DNA from: Pinirhizobacter sp036499745
GTDB lineage: Bacteria > Pseudomonadota > Gammaproteobacteria > Xanthomonadales > Rhodanobacteraceae
Direction: 5' to 3'
Length of the DNA: 64,000 nucleotides
Assembly: GCF_036499745.1 (NCBI RefSeq)
Contig: NZ_DASYDG010000001.1
Span: forward strand, 17,570 to 81,569
Every line of letters begins with the position of its first letter. Within the stretch, counting starts at the first letter, position 1. Positions 34,260-43,287 of the stretch are shown here, piece by piece. The notes beneath the pieces were generated by a model. It worked only from the letters and a program-made list of their open reading frames with translations. It was not told the DNA's origin and searched no databases. The translations under genes and the position numbers were made by a program.

Positions 34260-34315
34260 GGCAGGCGATCGAAGCGATGGCACCGCATGATGCCACGGCC
34301 GGGGCGACGCACGCT

Positions 34316-34363
34316 TAAGGGGTCAGGGTACTTCGTCGACCGTAAAAATGCTCTGACCCCTTA
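34316..34363. repeat. REP-like hairpin (GGGGTCAG / CTGACCCC)
   Basis: Perfect 11-bp arms TAAGGGGTCAG (34316-34326) and CTGACCCCTTA (34353-34363) around a 26-nt loop, with partial extension inward (GTAC / GCT). It lies in the gap between the divergent DUF72 and AraC genes. The GGGGTCAG...CTGACCCC form is, from memory, common in REP elements mobilised by REP-associated tyrosine transposases. Only one copy was noticed here. Confidence 0.7.
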
Positions 34364-34554
34364 TGGCCTGCTGGATTGCCCATCTATTTTTGGCAGCGCT
34401 ATACCGTGCGGCGAGGTCCGGCGCCGTAAATTTTCCTGAGGTACCAGGGCAGGTGGATTTCGCGTAGCGCCGGGTGGCAATCCAGAACGCCGGAGCCTTG
34501 CCAGCCAGCACCCCGCAGCGCCATAGTCAGGCGCATCGTGGTGGGGAGCGTGGC

Positions 34555-35316
34555 ATGGACTCGATCGTCGATCTGCATGTTTCCCGGTACCAGCCCAACG
34601 GCCAGATGGCCGAGCATCGGCATGATGAAGCGTGGTTTTGCCTGGTGGTGGACGGCGCCTACGAGGAAACCGTCCTGGGCATGCGCAACGAGCACGCGCC
34701 GGGCGATCTGTTGTACTGCCCCGCCCATGCCGCGCATGCCCAGCGTTTCGGCAAGGTGGGCGCCCGCAAGGTGATCTTTGCCGTCGATGAGGCCCTGGCC
34801 GCGATCCTGTCCGAACACCGCACGCGGATGGATGGACGTCCGTTGCTGCGCCGGTCGCGCCGGCTCCAGGCCATGGGGCGGGCCATCGTCGATGCCCTGG
34901 CTGTCGGCGACGCCTTCGTCCCGATGTCCGCCCAGGCGCTCGCGCTGGACATCCTGGCCGAAACCGGGCGCGGACTGGCCGAGCTTGCCCATGCCGAGCC
35001 GGGCTGGCTGCGCCGCGTGCGCGCAAGCCTGCACGAGGATCCCGCGGCGGGCATCACCCTGGAAACCCTGGCGGAACTCGCCGACCGCCACCCAGTGCAC
35101 CTGGCTCGAAGCTTCCGCAGTTTCCATCACTGCACGGTCGGCGATTACGTCCGGCGGCTGCGTGTTGAGCGCGCCGCCCACTTGCTGCGCACCACGCGCC
35201 GGCCTCTGCTGGAGATCGCCCTGGACTGTGGTTTCGCCGGTGCCACGCAGTTTTCGCGCTCGTTCCGCGCCGTGTATGCCACCACACCTTCGGCCTGGCG
35301 GGAAACCATGCGTTAG
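34555..35316 (+). CDS. AraC-family transcriptional regulator with cupin sensor
   Basis: A 253-residue regulator. The ATG at 34555 has GGGGAG six bases upstream; an earlier GTG at 34474 is less likely. A cupin-like N-terminal sensor (AEHRHDEAWFCLVVDGAYEE, GDLLYCPAHAAHAQRFG) is followed by two helix-turn-helix units (TLETLAELADRHPVHLARSFRSFHHCTVGDYVRRLRVERA, IALDCGFAGATQFSRSF). The effector is unknown. It lies ~50 bases before the M3 peptidase on the same strand and is divergent from DUF72. Confidence 0.9.
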   Translation: MDSIVDLHVSRYQPNGQMAEHRHDEAWFCLVVDGAYEETVLGMRNEHAPGDLLYCPAHAAHAQRFGKVGARKVIFAVDEALAAILSEHRTRMDGRPLLRRSRRLQAMGRAIVDALAVGDAFVPMSAQALALDILAETGRGLAELAHAEPGWLRRVRASLHEDPAAGITLETLAELADRHPVHLARSFRSFHHCTVGDYVRRLRVERAAHLLRTTRRPLLEIALDCGFAGATQFSRSFRAVYATTPSAWRETMR

Positions 35317-35368
35317 CCGCGCTAATCCGCGTAAAGCATGGCATGCGCCCCCTTGGTAGGGTGCGGCA

Positions 35369-37243
35369 ATGAAAGCACTTCCCCTGGTTTGCCTGCTGGC
35401 TTTCGCCAGCCCCGTGGTGTTCGCCGACGACCATCACATCGATGACGCCGCCTACTTTGCCAGCCCGGTCCAGGAGGCGGCCGACCGGTCCCAGTTGGCC
35501 ACCGACATCGCTGCGTTCCCAGTGCTCGATACGCCCTCGCCTTCGGCCCTGCTCGACTACCTGCACCGTGGCGAGGCCCTGCTGACGCGCGCCCAGCGCC
35601 ACGGCGCGTGGCTGCACCTGCAGACGGCACGGAACATCGACGACCAGGCGGCCGACCATGCCAGCTCGGATATCGACGCCGAACGCGACACCCTGGTAAC
35701 GCGCGCCCAGCAGACCCTGCGCAAACTCGGCAAGGACGGCTTCGATAGTGACGTCGCGGCGTTGCCTGCACTGGGCTATTACCGCTGGTTGTTCGAGCGC
35801 GCCACGCGCCACCTTCCTCACGAGCTGCCCGAGGGCGAGCAGAAGGTCATGGATGAGCTGTCCGACCAGGCCAGCACGGCATTCTGGAACATCTACCAGA
35901 AGACGCGCCGGGCCACGGCCTACGGCAAGGTACAGACCAGCCACGGCGAGCTCGACGCCAGCAAGGACGCCGATGCACTGGCCGCGGACCCCGACCGCAC
36001 CGTGCGCCAGCGCGCCTGGCTGCAGCGCCAGCAGGCGCTGGCCGTCCAGGGCGAAACCTATGCTTCGACCCTGGTCGGGATCGTTGGCGCTAACGATCAC
36101 ACGGCCAGATTGCAGCATTTCGCGGATGCACCCGAAGCCACCTATTTCGCGCGCCTGTTCGACCGTGCCGACGTCGATGCCACGGCCAGGGCCGTCCAGG
36201 CCCAGGCGCCGGCGCTGATGGACTACCAGCGCCTGCGCGCCGCGCATATCGGGCGGCAGCTCGCGCTGGAAGCCGTGCACAGTTGGGACCTGGGCGTGCC
36301 ATTGGCGGGATTCACGCCGCCGGTATTCGACTACGCCGAACTGCGCCGGGTGATCCCACTCGCGCTCGCACCCCTGGGCCGGGACTACACGAAGCACTTC
36401 CGCGAGCTGCTCGATCCGGCCAACCGGCGCACGGACCTGACCAGCACCCCGGGCAACCGCGTGAACGATGCCTTCTCCATCTCAGCACCGGGTGTTCCCG
36501 CCGGCCTGTTCCTGGGGCAATGGAAGCCCACCCTGAAGCAGGCCAGCGTGGTGGCCCACGAAGGTGGCCACGCCCTGCACAGCCAGCTGATGAATGAGCA
36601 CGGTGTGTCGCCCTTCTACAACCACGGGCCGAACTGGATGCAGGAGGGCGTGGCTATCCTCAACGAGATGCTGTTCTATGAATACCTCTACCGGCATGCG
36701 GACAGCCCGGCTGCCAAGGCACACTACCTGCAAGCCCAGCTCGACGAGATGACCTTCGAGATATTTACCTCGGCGGAGGAAGCGCAGCTGGAAGAGGGCA
36801 TCTACGACGGGGTCGTCGCCGGCAGGATCCATGGCGCAAGCGACCTGGACAAGCTTACTTTGGAGACGACACGCCGCTTCGAGATCTGGCCATCCATCGA
36901 CCCTGAGCTGGCCCATGCCTGGATCGGCAAGCGCCTGATGTTCGAAGATCCGTTGTACCTGGCCAACTACCTGTACGCCGGCTTGTGGGCCACGAAAATG
37001 TTCGACATGGTGATCCACGATCCGGCCGATTTTCGCAAGCGCTACGCCGCGCTGATGGCCGAAGGCTTCGACGCCTCGCCGAAAACCCTGCTGCACCACT
37101 TCTTCGGCCGCGACCTGGCGCCGGATGAACTGGTCGGTGACGCCACGGGTGTTGTGCGGCGCAAGACAGCGGCGCTACAAGTGTTGTACCGGCAACTGGA
37201 CAAGGATCCGATGAAACGGGGCACTACTCCGGCAGAGAAGTAA
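35369..37243 (+). CDS. Secreted M3-family metallopeptidase (oligoendopeptidase F-like)
   Basis: A 624-residue zinc peptidase with a signal peptide (MKALPLVCLLAFASPVVFA). The zinc site is H397-E398-x-x-H401 in VAHEGGHALHSQL, and the third ligand is probably E in WMQEGVAILNEMLFYE downstream. Helical repeats before and after fit the M3 fold. It degrades short peptides, here in the periplasm rather than the cytoplasm. Its stop is 21 bases from that of the convergent DUF1080 gene. Confidence 0.85.
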   Translation: MKALPLVCLLAFASPVVFADDHHIDDAAYFASPVQEAADRSQLATDIAAFPVLDTPSPSALLDYLHRGEALLTRAQRHGAWLHLQTARNIDDQAADHASSDIDAERDTLVTRAQQTLRKLGKDGFDSDVAALPALGYYRWLFERATRHLPHELPEGEQKVMDELSDQASTAFWNIYQKTRRATAYGKVQTSHGELDASKDADALAADPDRTVRQRAWLQRQQALAVQGETYASTLVGIVGANDHTARLQHFADAPEATYFARLFDRADVDATARAVQAQAPALMDYQRLRAAHIGRQLALEAVHSWDLGVPLAGFTPPVFDYAELRRVIPLALAPLGRDYTKHFRELLDPANRRTDLTSTPGNRVNDAFSISAPGVPAGLFLGQWKPTLKQASVVAHEGGHALHSQLMNEHGVSPFYNHGPNWMQEGVAILNEMLFYEYLYRHADSPAAKAHYLQAQLDEMTFEIFTSAEEAQLEEGIYDGVVAGRIHGASDLDKLTLETTRRFEIWPSIDPELAHAWIGKRLMFEDPLYLANYLYAGLWATKMFDMVIHDPADFRKRYAALMAEGFDASPKTLLHHFFGRDLAPDELVGDATGVVRRKTAALQVLYRQLDKDPMKRGTTPAEK

Positions 37244-37264
37244 TGGCCCCGTATTGCCGTTCGT

Positions 37265-38041
37265 TCAATCCAGCGGCCGCACCCAGATATTCCGAAAACT
37301 GATGGGCTGCGAGTGGTCGCCGTGCGCCTGGAGCTTGATGGGCGCTTCGGTGTATGGGTTGTACTTCGGCTTGCCGATGTAGAAGGTCTCGCCGGCGAGC
37401 TGGGTGTGGTTCTGCACCAGCACGCCGTTATGGAGCAGCGTCACGTAGGCCGGTGATTTCAGCGTGCCGTCGGCGGCGAAAACCGGCGCTGTCCAGATGA
37501 CATCATAGGCTTGCCATTCCCCCGGCATCCGCATCGCATTGACCAGGGGAGGTGTCTGTTTGTAGATGCTGGCCGCCTGTCCGTTGACGTAGGTTGCGTT
37601 CTTCCACGAATCCATGATCTGAATTTCGTAGCCCTCATCCCCCGGGCCCGTCGATGCAACGAACAAACCGCTATTGCCGCGCCCCTGGCCTTCGCCGGTG
37701 ATGTCCTTGGGCACCTGCCATTCCAGATGTAACTGGTAGTTCCTGAACTTCTGTTTGGTCTGGATGTTGCCCGTGCCCTTGTCGACCGTCATCACACCGT
37801 CGTGCACTTTCCAGTGCGCGGGAGAATGGTCTTTGGACGATTCCCATTGGGCGATATCCCGGCCATTGAACAGCACGACGGCGTCCGATGGCGGCGCGCT
37901 ATCCTGCTTGCCCGGCGTCACCACCTTGGGCACCGGCTCCCACTGCTCGGTCGCCTTGGGATCGGTCTGTGCCCATACGGACGATGCCCCGGTGGCGGCG
38001 AGGACAAAAAGGGTAAGGACAATCGCGCTTGGCTTTTTCAT
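37265..38041 (-). CDS. DUF1080 / 3-keto-disaccharide hydrolase family protein, secreted
   Basis: A 258-residue beta-sandwich protein with a signal peptide (MKKPSAIVLTLFVLAATGAS, cut after SVWA). VVLFNGRDIAQWESS, NYQLHLEWQVP, GRGNSGLFVAS, GYEIQIMDSW and QAHGDHSQPISFRNIWVRPL are the DUF1080 (PF06439) signature segments. Members cleave 3-keto-glycosides produced by C3 oxidation of sugars. It is last in the eight-gene minus-strand operon and follows a TIM-barrel gene by 20 bases. ATG 38041 has AAGGGG six bases upstream. Confidence 0.88.
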   Translation of the reverse strand: MKKPSAIVLTLFVLAATGASSVWAQTDPKATEQWEPVPKVVTPGKQDSAPPSDAVVLFNGRDIAQWESSKDHSPAHWKVHDGVMTVDKGTGNIQTKQKFRNYQLHLEWQVPKDITGEGQGRGNSGLFVASTGPGDEGYEIQIMDSWKNATYVNGQAASIYKQTPPLVNAMRMPGEWQAYDVIWTAPVFAADGTLKSPAYVTLLHNGVLVQNHTQLAGETFYIGKPKYNPYTEAPIKLQAHGDHSQPISFRNIWVRPLD

Positions 38042-38061
38042 GGACGCCCCTTGATGGAAGT

Positions 38062-38967
38062 TCATACCGTGCATATCTTGAACGCCTCGGCAAATGACTC
38101 GAACGGATCGGCGGCCGATGGCATGAATTCGTGCGCAATGAAGCCCTGGAAATTCAGATCCGCGATCGCCTTGGCGATAGCGTGATAGTTGAGTTCCTGG
38201 GTGCCGTCAATCTCATGGCGACCCGGCACGCCACCGGTATGAAAATGCCCGATCCACTGGATGTTGTCGCGGATGGTGCGGATCACGTCACCCTCCATGA
38301 TCTGCATGTGATAGATGTCGTAGAGCAGCTTGACGTTGGGCGAGTTGACGCCCTTCATCACCGCCACGCCGAACCCGGTGCTGTCGCCCTGGTAACCGTG
38401 GTGGTCGACCTTGCTGTTGAGCAGCTCCACGCACACGGTAATGCCGTTCTCGGCCGCCAGGGGTGCGATCTTGGATAGGCCTGTGATGCAGTTGTCGATG
38501 GCCTGGCGCTCGTCGATGCCCGGCTTGCGGTTGCCGAACATGGTGATCATGTTGGTCAAGCCGGCGCGCTTGGCAAGCGGGATGGTTGTTTCCAGTTCCT
38601 TCAGCAAGGTGGCGTGATTGGCCGGGTCATTGAAGCCCATCGTGATGAAGTCATCCCGCCGGGCGGGATAACCCATCGATACGGCCAGGCCGCTGTCGGT
38701 GACCGTCGCCCATTCGTCCGCATACAGCAGATCGACACCGGCAAAGCCCAGGGACTTAAGGCGTTTGCACAGTTCCGGGAGTGGCGCCTTGGTGGTCCAA
38801 CGGCTCAGCGATTGCTTCAGGCGCCCGGGTGATGCCGTTCCAGGTGCTTTCTTGCCGACGGTGGCAGCCGCGGACGCGATCATCGGCATGGAGCCAAAGG
38901 CCGCCGCCGCCGCGGCGAAGCGACCTATCGCGGCACGGCGACTGATACCAGGGGAATTCGTGGACAT
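38062..38967 (-). CDS. Sugar isomerase/epimerase-like TIM barrel, Tat-exported
   Basis: A 301-residue protein of the AP endonuclease-2 / xylose isomerase-like fold. The N-terminus SRRAAIGRFAAAAAAFGSM is a twin-arginine signal, so it works in the periplasm. Metal-binding acids and histidines are in VCVELLNSKVDHHGY, LLYDIYHMQIMEGD and IGHFHTGGVPGRHEIDGTQELNY, a hydroxypyruvate isomerase-like pattern. The substrate is likely a keto-sugar. It is two bases from the preceding cytoplasmic isomerase gene and twenty from DUF1080. Confidence 0.85.
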   Translation of the reverse strand: MSTNSPGISRRAAIGRFAAAAAAFGSMPMIASAAATVGKKAPGTASPGRLKQSLSRWTTKAPLPELCKRLKSLGFAGVDLLYADEWATVTDSGLAVSMGYPARRDDFITMGFNDPANHATLLKELETTIPLAKRAGLTNMITMFGNRKPGIDERQAIDNCITGLSKIAPLAAENGITVCVELLNSKVDHHGYQGDSTGFGVAVMKGVNSPNVKLLYDIYHMQIMEGDVIRTIRDNIQWIGHFHTGGVPGRHEIDGTQELNYHAIAKAIADLNFQGFIAHEFMPSAADPFESFAEAFKICTV

Positions 38968-38969
38968 GG

Positions 38970-40025
38970 TTATTCGAGTCCCAGGATGTTGCGATTAACC
39001 CCGCGGTCGCTTCCGCTCGAAGCGAAATCGTCGAACGCGCGCTCGGTGACCTTGATGATGTGGTCGCGGATAAACACCGCGCCTTCTTTTGCGCCCTGTT
39101 GCGCATCCTTGATGCAACACTCCCACTCGAGCACGGCCCAGCCTGGGTAGCTGTACTGTGCGAACTTGCTAAAGATCGCACGGAAATCGATTTGCCCATC
39201 GCCCAGCGAGCGGAAGCGGCCGGGGCGATCGATCCAGCTCTGGTAGCCGCCGTAGACACCAGCGCGTCCATTGGGACGGAACTCGGCGTCCTTCACATGG
39301 AACGCGCGGATCCGATCGTGGTAGAAGTCGATGAACTGCAGATAGTCCATCTGCTGCAGCACCATGTGGCTCGGGTCGTAGAGAATATTGGCGCGCGGGT
39401 GGTGACCCACGGCGTCGAGGAAGCGCTCGAAGGTAGCGCCATCGTGCAGATCCTCGCCAGGGTGAAGTTCATAGCAGACATCGACCCCGGCCTCGTCGAA
39501 CGCATCCAGAATGGGCAGCCAGCGTTTAGCCAGTTCCGCGAAGGCTTCTTCGATCAGCCCGGCGGGGCGTTGCGGCCACGGGTAGAACAGATGCCAGGCC
39601 AGCGCGCCGGAAAAGGTCGCGTGCGCGGTCAGGCCGAAATGCTTGCTTGCCGTAGCTGCAAGCTTGAGCTGTTCCACTGCCCAGGCCTGGCGTTGCTGCG
39701 TGTGGCCACGTAATGCCTCCGGCGCGAAACCGTCAAACAAGCGGTCGTAGGCAGGATGCGAGGCCACCAGTTGCCCCTGCAGATGCGTGGACAATTCGGT
39801 CACAGCCAGCCCGTGTTCGGCCAGCATGCCGGCGATGTCATCGCAATACGTCTTGCTAGCCGCCGCCTGCTCCAGGTCGAACAGGCGATGATCGTTAGTG
39901 GGAATCTGCACGCCGACAAAACCGAGCGATGCCGCCCATCGGGCGATATCTGGCAGCGTATTGAAGGGCGCCGCATCGCCTGCGTACTGGGCAAGGAAGA
40001 TCCCCGGACCCTTGAGTGTTTTCAT
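38970..40025 (-). CDS. Sugar isomerase/epimerase-like TIM barrel, cytoplasmic
   Basis: A 351-residue protein with no signal peptide. ATG 40025 (second of two close ATGs, GGAG upstream) gives MKTLKGPGIFLAQYAGD, a typical N-terminus. DVCYELHPGEDLHDG, ANILYDPSHMVLQQMD, FHVKDAEFRPNG and AVLEWECCIKD carry the metal ligands of the fold. It probably isomerises or epimerises a keto-sugar made by the operon's oxidoreductases. Placed between the dehydrogenase small subunit and the Tat-exported isomerase. Confidence 0.87.
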   Translation of the reverse strand: MKTLKGPGIFLAQYAGDAAPFNTLPDIARWAASLGFVGVQIPTNDHRLFDLEQAAASKTYCDDIAGMLAEHGLAVTELSTHLQGQLVASHPAYDRLFDGFAPEALRGHTQQRQAWAVEQLKLAATASKHFGLTAHATFSGALAWHLFYPWPQRPAGLIEEAFAELAKRWLPILDAFDEAGVDVCYELHPGEDLHDGATFERFLDAVGHHPRANILYDPSHMVLQQMDYLQFIDFYHDRIRAFHVKDAEFRPNGRAGVYGGYQSWIDRPGRFRSLGDGQIDFRAIFSKFAQYSYPGWAVLEWECCIKDAQQGAKEGAVFIRDHIIKVTERAFDDFASSGSDRGVNRNILGLE

Positions 40026-40054
40026 GCGCATTCGCTCCGCATCCGGTTCATGGG

Positions 40055-40645
40055 TCAGATCTTGAGCTGCGTTTCGACAGCCCACGCTTTGCCGTTGCCC
40101 GCCTGGGACAACGGTATATCGGCCTTATAGCCGCCAGGAATGGCGACGTACTGCAGCACCTGCGTGCAACCAGGCTCGGACATGAAGAAGCCCAGCATGG
40201 CCAGCTTCTTGGTCATCAGCACGAAGTCCTCCTCAGGTGACAGCTTGGCAGTCGACGATTCGCCCAACGCCTTGGTGTGGAGTTTTGTCACCAGCGCCTT
40301 TCGCTTGGCCTCGTCAAGTTGCAGGAACGGCTTGCCACCGGCCTGGTCGAACGCGGCCATCGCGGTGAGGTACCGCTGCTGATCGCCCTTGGTATAAGCG
40401 TCCTTGAACATCGAATCAATAAACGCCGGCACACCGGCGTCGAGCGCGCCCGGGGTATCGGTATGCGGGATCATGATGTCGGCCACCGCGCCGATCAGGC
40501 TGGTTTGCGCTGGATTGAAGAACCGGGGTGCCGCACCCGGCTTCTGCGAAGCGGCATGGGCATCGAACACCGCAACCAGCGAGGGCGCTGCGAGAACGCC
40601 CACGGCAAGCGTGGACATGCTTTTCAACCATTCACGACGGTTCAT
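40055..40645 (-). CDS. Gluconate 2-dehydrogenase subunit 3 family protein (small subunit of sugar dehydrogenase)
   Basis: A 196-residue protein with an N-terminal RREWLKSMSTLAVGVLAAP, a twin-arginine-like export signal that could carry its partner. The body (FNPAQTSLIGAVADIMIPHTDTPGALDAGVPAFIDSM, FFMSEPGCTQVLQYVAIPGGY) is the Gluconate_2-dh3 family. Such subunits pair with a GMC flavoprotein and escort it to the periplasm. The gene is nine bases from the GMC gene upstream. Glycoside 3-dehydrogenases have this small-subunit/large-subunit organisation. Confidence 0.88.
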   Translation of the reverse strand: MNRREWLKSMSTLAVGVLAAPSLVAVFDAHAASQKPGAAPRFFNPAQTSLIGAVADIMIPHTDTPGALDAGVPAFIDSMFKDAYTKGDQQRYLTAMAAFDQAGGKPFLQLDEAKRKALVTKLHTKALGESSTAKLSPEEDFVLMTKKLAMLGFFMSEPGCTQVLQYVAIPGGYKADIPLSQAGNGKAWAVETQLKI

Positions 40646-40654
40646 GGCGGATCC

Positions 40655-42346
40655 TCAGATGTTGCCGCGCTTGAGTTCTTCCACGGCATGGCTGGCCGCG
40701 CGTGCGGTCAGCGCCATGTAAGTCAGGGACGGGTTCTGGCAGGCGGACGAGGCCATGGCCGAGCCGTCGGTGATGTAGACGTTCTTGCAGGCATGCATCT
40801 GGTTCCAGGCGTTGAGCACCGAGGTTTTCGGATCGCGGCCCATGCGAGCAGTGCCCATTTCGTGTATGCCTGCGCCGGGATTGGCCTTCATCGTGAAGGA
40901 ACGCACATTCTTGTAACCGGCGGCGGTAAACATCTCCAGTGCGTCGTCCACCATCTCCTTGGTCATCACGTGTTCGTTCTCGCGGTGCGCGACATCGAAA
41001 TTGAGTATGGGCATGCCGTACTTATCCTTGATCCGGCGATCAAGGGTGACCATGTTCTTGTGATTGGGGAGCATTTCACCAAAACCCATCATCGACACTT
41101 CCCACGGACCGGGCTTCTCCGCGGCACGCTTGAGGTCGTCGCCCAGTACTGGCTGGTCGACCAGGCGCGTCCAGTCGCTACGGCTTGCGCCGCCCTGGTA
41201 GCCGAAGCCGCGCAGGTAACCTCGCTTGTCGGCACCCACGTTGCGGTAACGCGGGATGTAGAAGCCATTGGGCCGACGCCCGGAGTAGTAGCGGTCTTCA
41301 TGGCCTTCCACCAGCGCCCCCGCACCGTTGCCGAAGATGTGATCCATGATGTTGTGACCCACTTCCCCGCTATCGTTACCGAAGCCATTGGGAAAGCGGC
41401 TGGAGATGGAATTGAGCAGGATATGCGTGGTACCGAAAGTAGACGCGTTCAGGAAGATCACACGCGCGAAGTACTCCGTCTGATGACCGGTCTCCGCGTC
41501 CAGTACACGTACACCGGTCGCCTTGCCCTTCACGTTGTCGTAGATCACCTCGTAGACGATGGCATTGGTGACGATCGTCATGTTGCCGGTTTTCTCGGCG
41601 GAGGGAAGCGTCGATGAGTTGCTGCTGAAATAGGCGCCGAAAGGACAGCCGCGCATGCACAGGTTTCGATACTGGCACTGCCCACGCTGTGGACTTAAGT
41701 TGTGCTTGAGCGGCTCGGAAAGATTGGCGGTGCGGCCTATGATCAGCTTGCGCTTGAACTTGTCGTCCAGCTTGCCCTGGAAATCCTTTTCCACACAGTT
41801 CAGCGCCATGGGTTTGAGGAACTGACCGTCCGGCAGTTGCGCCAGGTGGTCGGTCGCTCCGCTGACGCCGATGAAATGCTCGACATAGTCGTACCAGGGA
41901 GCAATGTCTTCGTAGCGGATGGGCCAGTCCACACCCACGCCGTCCTTGCCGTTCGCCTCGAAGTCCATCTGGCTGAAGCGATAGCTTTGCCGGCCCCACA
42001 TCAGCGAACGTCCGCCGACGTGGTAGCCACGGAACCAGTCGAACGGCTTGGTCTCTTCATAGGGGTTGTCGATGTCGTCGACAAACCAGTGTTTGGTGGA
42101 CTGCGTGATGCCGTAGAACGACGGACGCGTGCTTTTCGGATGACGGGCGATGTCTTCCTGCGTGGGCTCGTCGGCGTACGGCAGTTCCCATGGCGCCTTC
42201 AAGGCGGTCGGGTAGTCGCCATGCTTGACCATGGGACCGCGGTCGAGCACCAGGGTCTTGAGCCCCTTCTCGGTGAGTTCCTTGGCGGCCCAGCCGCCAC
42301 TGACGCCGGTGCCGACGACGATGGCATCAAATGTGTTCTTTTCCAT
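40655..42346 (-). CDS. GMC-family FAD sugar dehydrogenase (probable glycoside 3-dehydrogenase large subunit)
   Basis: A 563-residue flavoprotein. FAD motif VVGTGVSGGWAAKEL near residue 9, RSLMWGRQSYRFSQMDF, a CRNLCMRGCPFGAYFSS-type Cys-rich segment, and the C-terminal GAGIHEMGTARMG and ITDGSAMASSACQNPSLTYMALTARA are GMC signatures with the catalytic His region. No signal peptide is seen, consistent with export by the Tat-signal-bearing small subunit. In the context of DUF1080 and keto-sugar isomerases it most likely oxidises the 3-OH of a glycoside, but specificity is inferred. Confidence 0.88.
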   Translation of the reverse strand: MEKNTFDAIVVGTGVSGGWAAKELTEKGLKTLVLDRGPMVKHGDYPTALKAPWELPYADEPTQEDIARHPKSTRPSFYGITQSTKHWFVDDIDNPYEETKPFDWFRGYHVGGRSLMWGRQSYRFSQMDFEANGKDGVGVDWPIRYEDIAPWYDYVEHFIGVSGATDHLAQLPDGQFLKPMALNCVEKDFQGKLDDKFKRKLIIGRTANLSEPLKHNLSPQRGQCQYRNLCMRGCPFGAYFSSNSSTLPSAEKTGNMTIVTNAIVYEVIYDNVKGKATGVRVLDAETGHQTEYFARVIFLNASTFGTTHILLNSISSRFPNGFGNDSGEVGHNIMDHIFGNGAGALVEGHEDRYYSGRRPNGFYIPRYRNVGADKRGYLRGFGYQGGASRSDWTRLVDQPVLGDDLKRAAEKPGPWEVSMMGFGEMLPNHKNMVTLDRRIKDKYGMPILNFDVAHRENEHVMTKEMVDDALEMFTAAGYKNVRSFTMKANPGAGIHEMGTARMGRDPKTSVLNAWNQMHACKNVYITDGSAMASSACQNPSLTYMALTARAASHAVEELKRGNI

Positions 42347-42365
42347 GCGTTTGCCTTCGAATAGT

Positions 42366-43244
42366 TCAGCGCAGCGGGCGCAGGTAGGCGAAATCGACGC
42401 GCGCGGCGTCGAGCTGGCTCATGCGGGCGTAGGGGCCTTCCTGCTCGACGAAGCAATGCTTCAGTCCCGAGGTGTCCGCCGCCGCCATGATCGGTTTGTA
42501 ATCGAGTGTGCCGCGGCCGAGTTCCGCCCCCGGGAAATTGTTCTTGTCGCTGGCGCCGGGCAGGAAATCCTTGGCATGCATCAGCGGGATGCGACCGGGA
42601 TTTGCCTTGAAGTAGTCCGCGGGATTCTTGCCGCCTGCGTGGACCCAGCCGCAATCGAGCTCGAACTGCACAAGCTTGTGGTCGGTTTCCTTCAACAGCA
42701 CGTCGTAGAACGTCAGCCCGCCACCCACGTCGGTAAATTCAAGATGGTGATTGTGGTAGGCGTATTGCAGCCCCGCTTTCTTCGCCTTTTCGCCAAGACG
42801 GTTGGCGTACTCCGCGGTGCGCTTGGCTTCGTCGAGCGAGTAGGTCGGCTGCGCGCCTTTGCCTTCTTTCTGCATGATGGACGGCAGCATGCTGCTGACG
42901 ATGAACTGCGCGCCAAGCACGTGGGCGGCGTCAATACCCGGCTCGAAGCCGAGGCTGTCAAAGTGCATGCTGGGCGAGCGCAGACCTGTTTCGTTCAACT
43001 GGTCGCGCAGGGTCTTGGCCGTGCTGGTGACGATGGCTTCGATTTCCGTATAGCCGATCGCCTTGAGCGTCTTGAGCGTGCCGATGGGGTCGTGCTGGTA
43101 GGCGTCCAGCACCATGTAGAGCTGGATGCCAAGCGCCTTGCCCTGCGCCGCGGCGGCAAGGAGCTTGCCCGGCGAGCCAAGAGTGAGCCACGCCGCCGAA
43201 CCAAATAGTGCCGAACGAGCCAGGAACTGCCTGCGATTCATCAT
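42366..43244 (-). CDS. Sugar isomerase/epimerase-like TIM barrel with export signal
   Basis: A 292-residue protein. The first ATG (43244) has GGGAGA at seven bases; the N-terminus MNRRQFLARSALFGSAAWLTLGS is a twin-arginine signal. GLQYAYHNHHLEFTDVGG, FELDCGWVHAGGKNPADYF, PLMHAKDFL and CFVEQEGPYARMSQLD contain the barrel's metal ligands. It is a third isomerase-like protein in the operon and, like the one at 38062, likely acts in the periplasm on a keto-sugar. It lies 19 bases from the GMC gene. Confidence 0.86.
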   Translation of the reverse strand: MMNRRQFLARSALFGSAAWLTLGSPGKLLAAAAQGKALGIQLYMVLDAYQHDPIGTLKTLKAIGYTEIEAIVTSTAKTLRDQLNETGLRSPSMHFDSLGFEPGIDAAHVLGAQFIVSSMLPSIMQKEGKGAQPTYSLDEAKRTAEYANRLGEKAKKAGLQYAYHNHHLEFTDVGGGLTFYDVLLKETDHKLVQFELDCGWVHAGGKNPADYFKANPGRIPLMHAKDFLPGASDKNNFPGAELGRGTLDYKPIMAAADTSGLKHCFVEQEGPYARMSQLDAARVDFAYLRPLR

Positions 43245-43287
43245 GAACGGTTCTCCCGGAGAGCCAGGTGGGGGTGAGGGGGTCGAA

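Noticed and set aside
35054..36397. 447-codon minus-strand frame under the AraC and M3 genes
   Set aside because: Low-complexity translation antisense to two confident genes.
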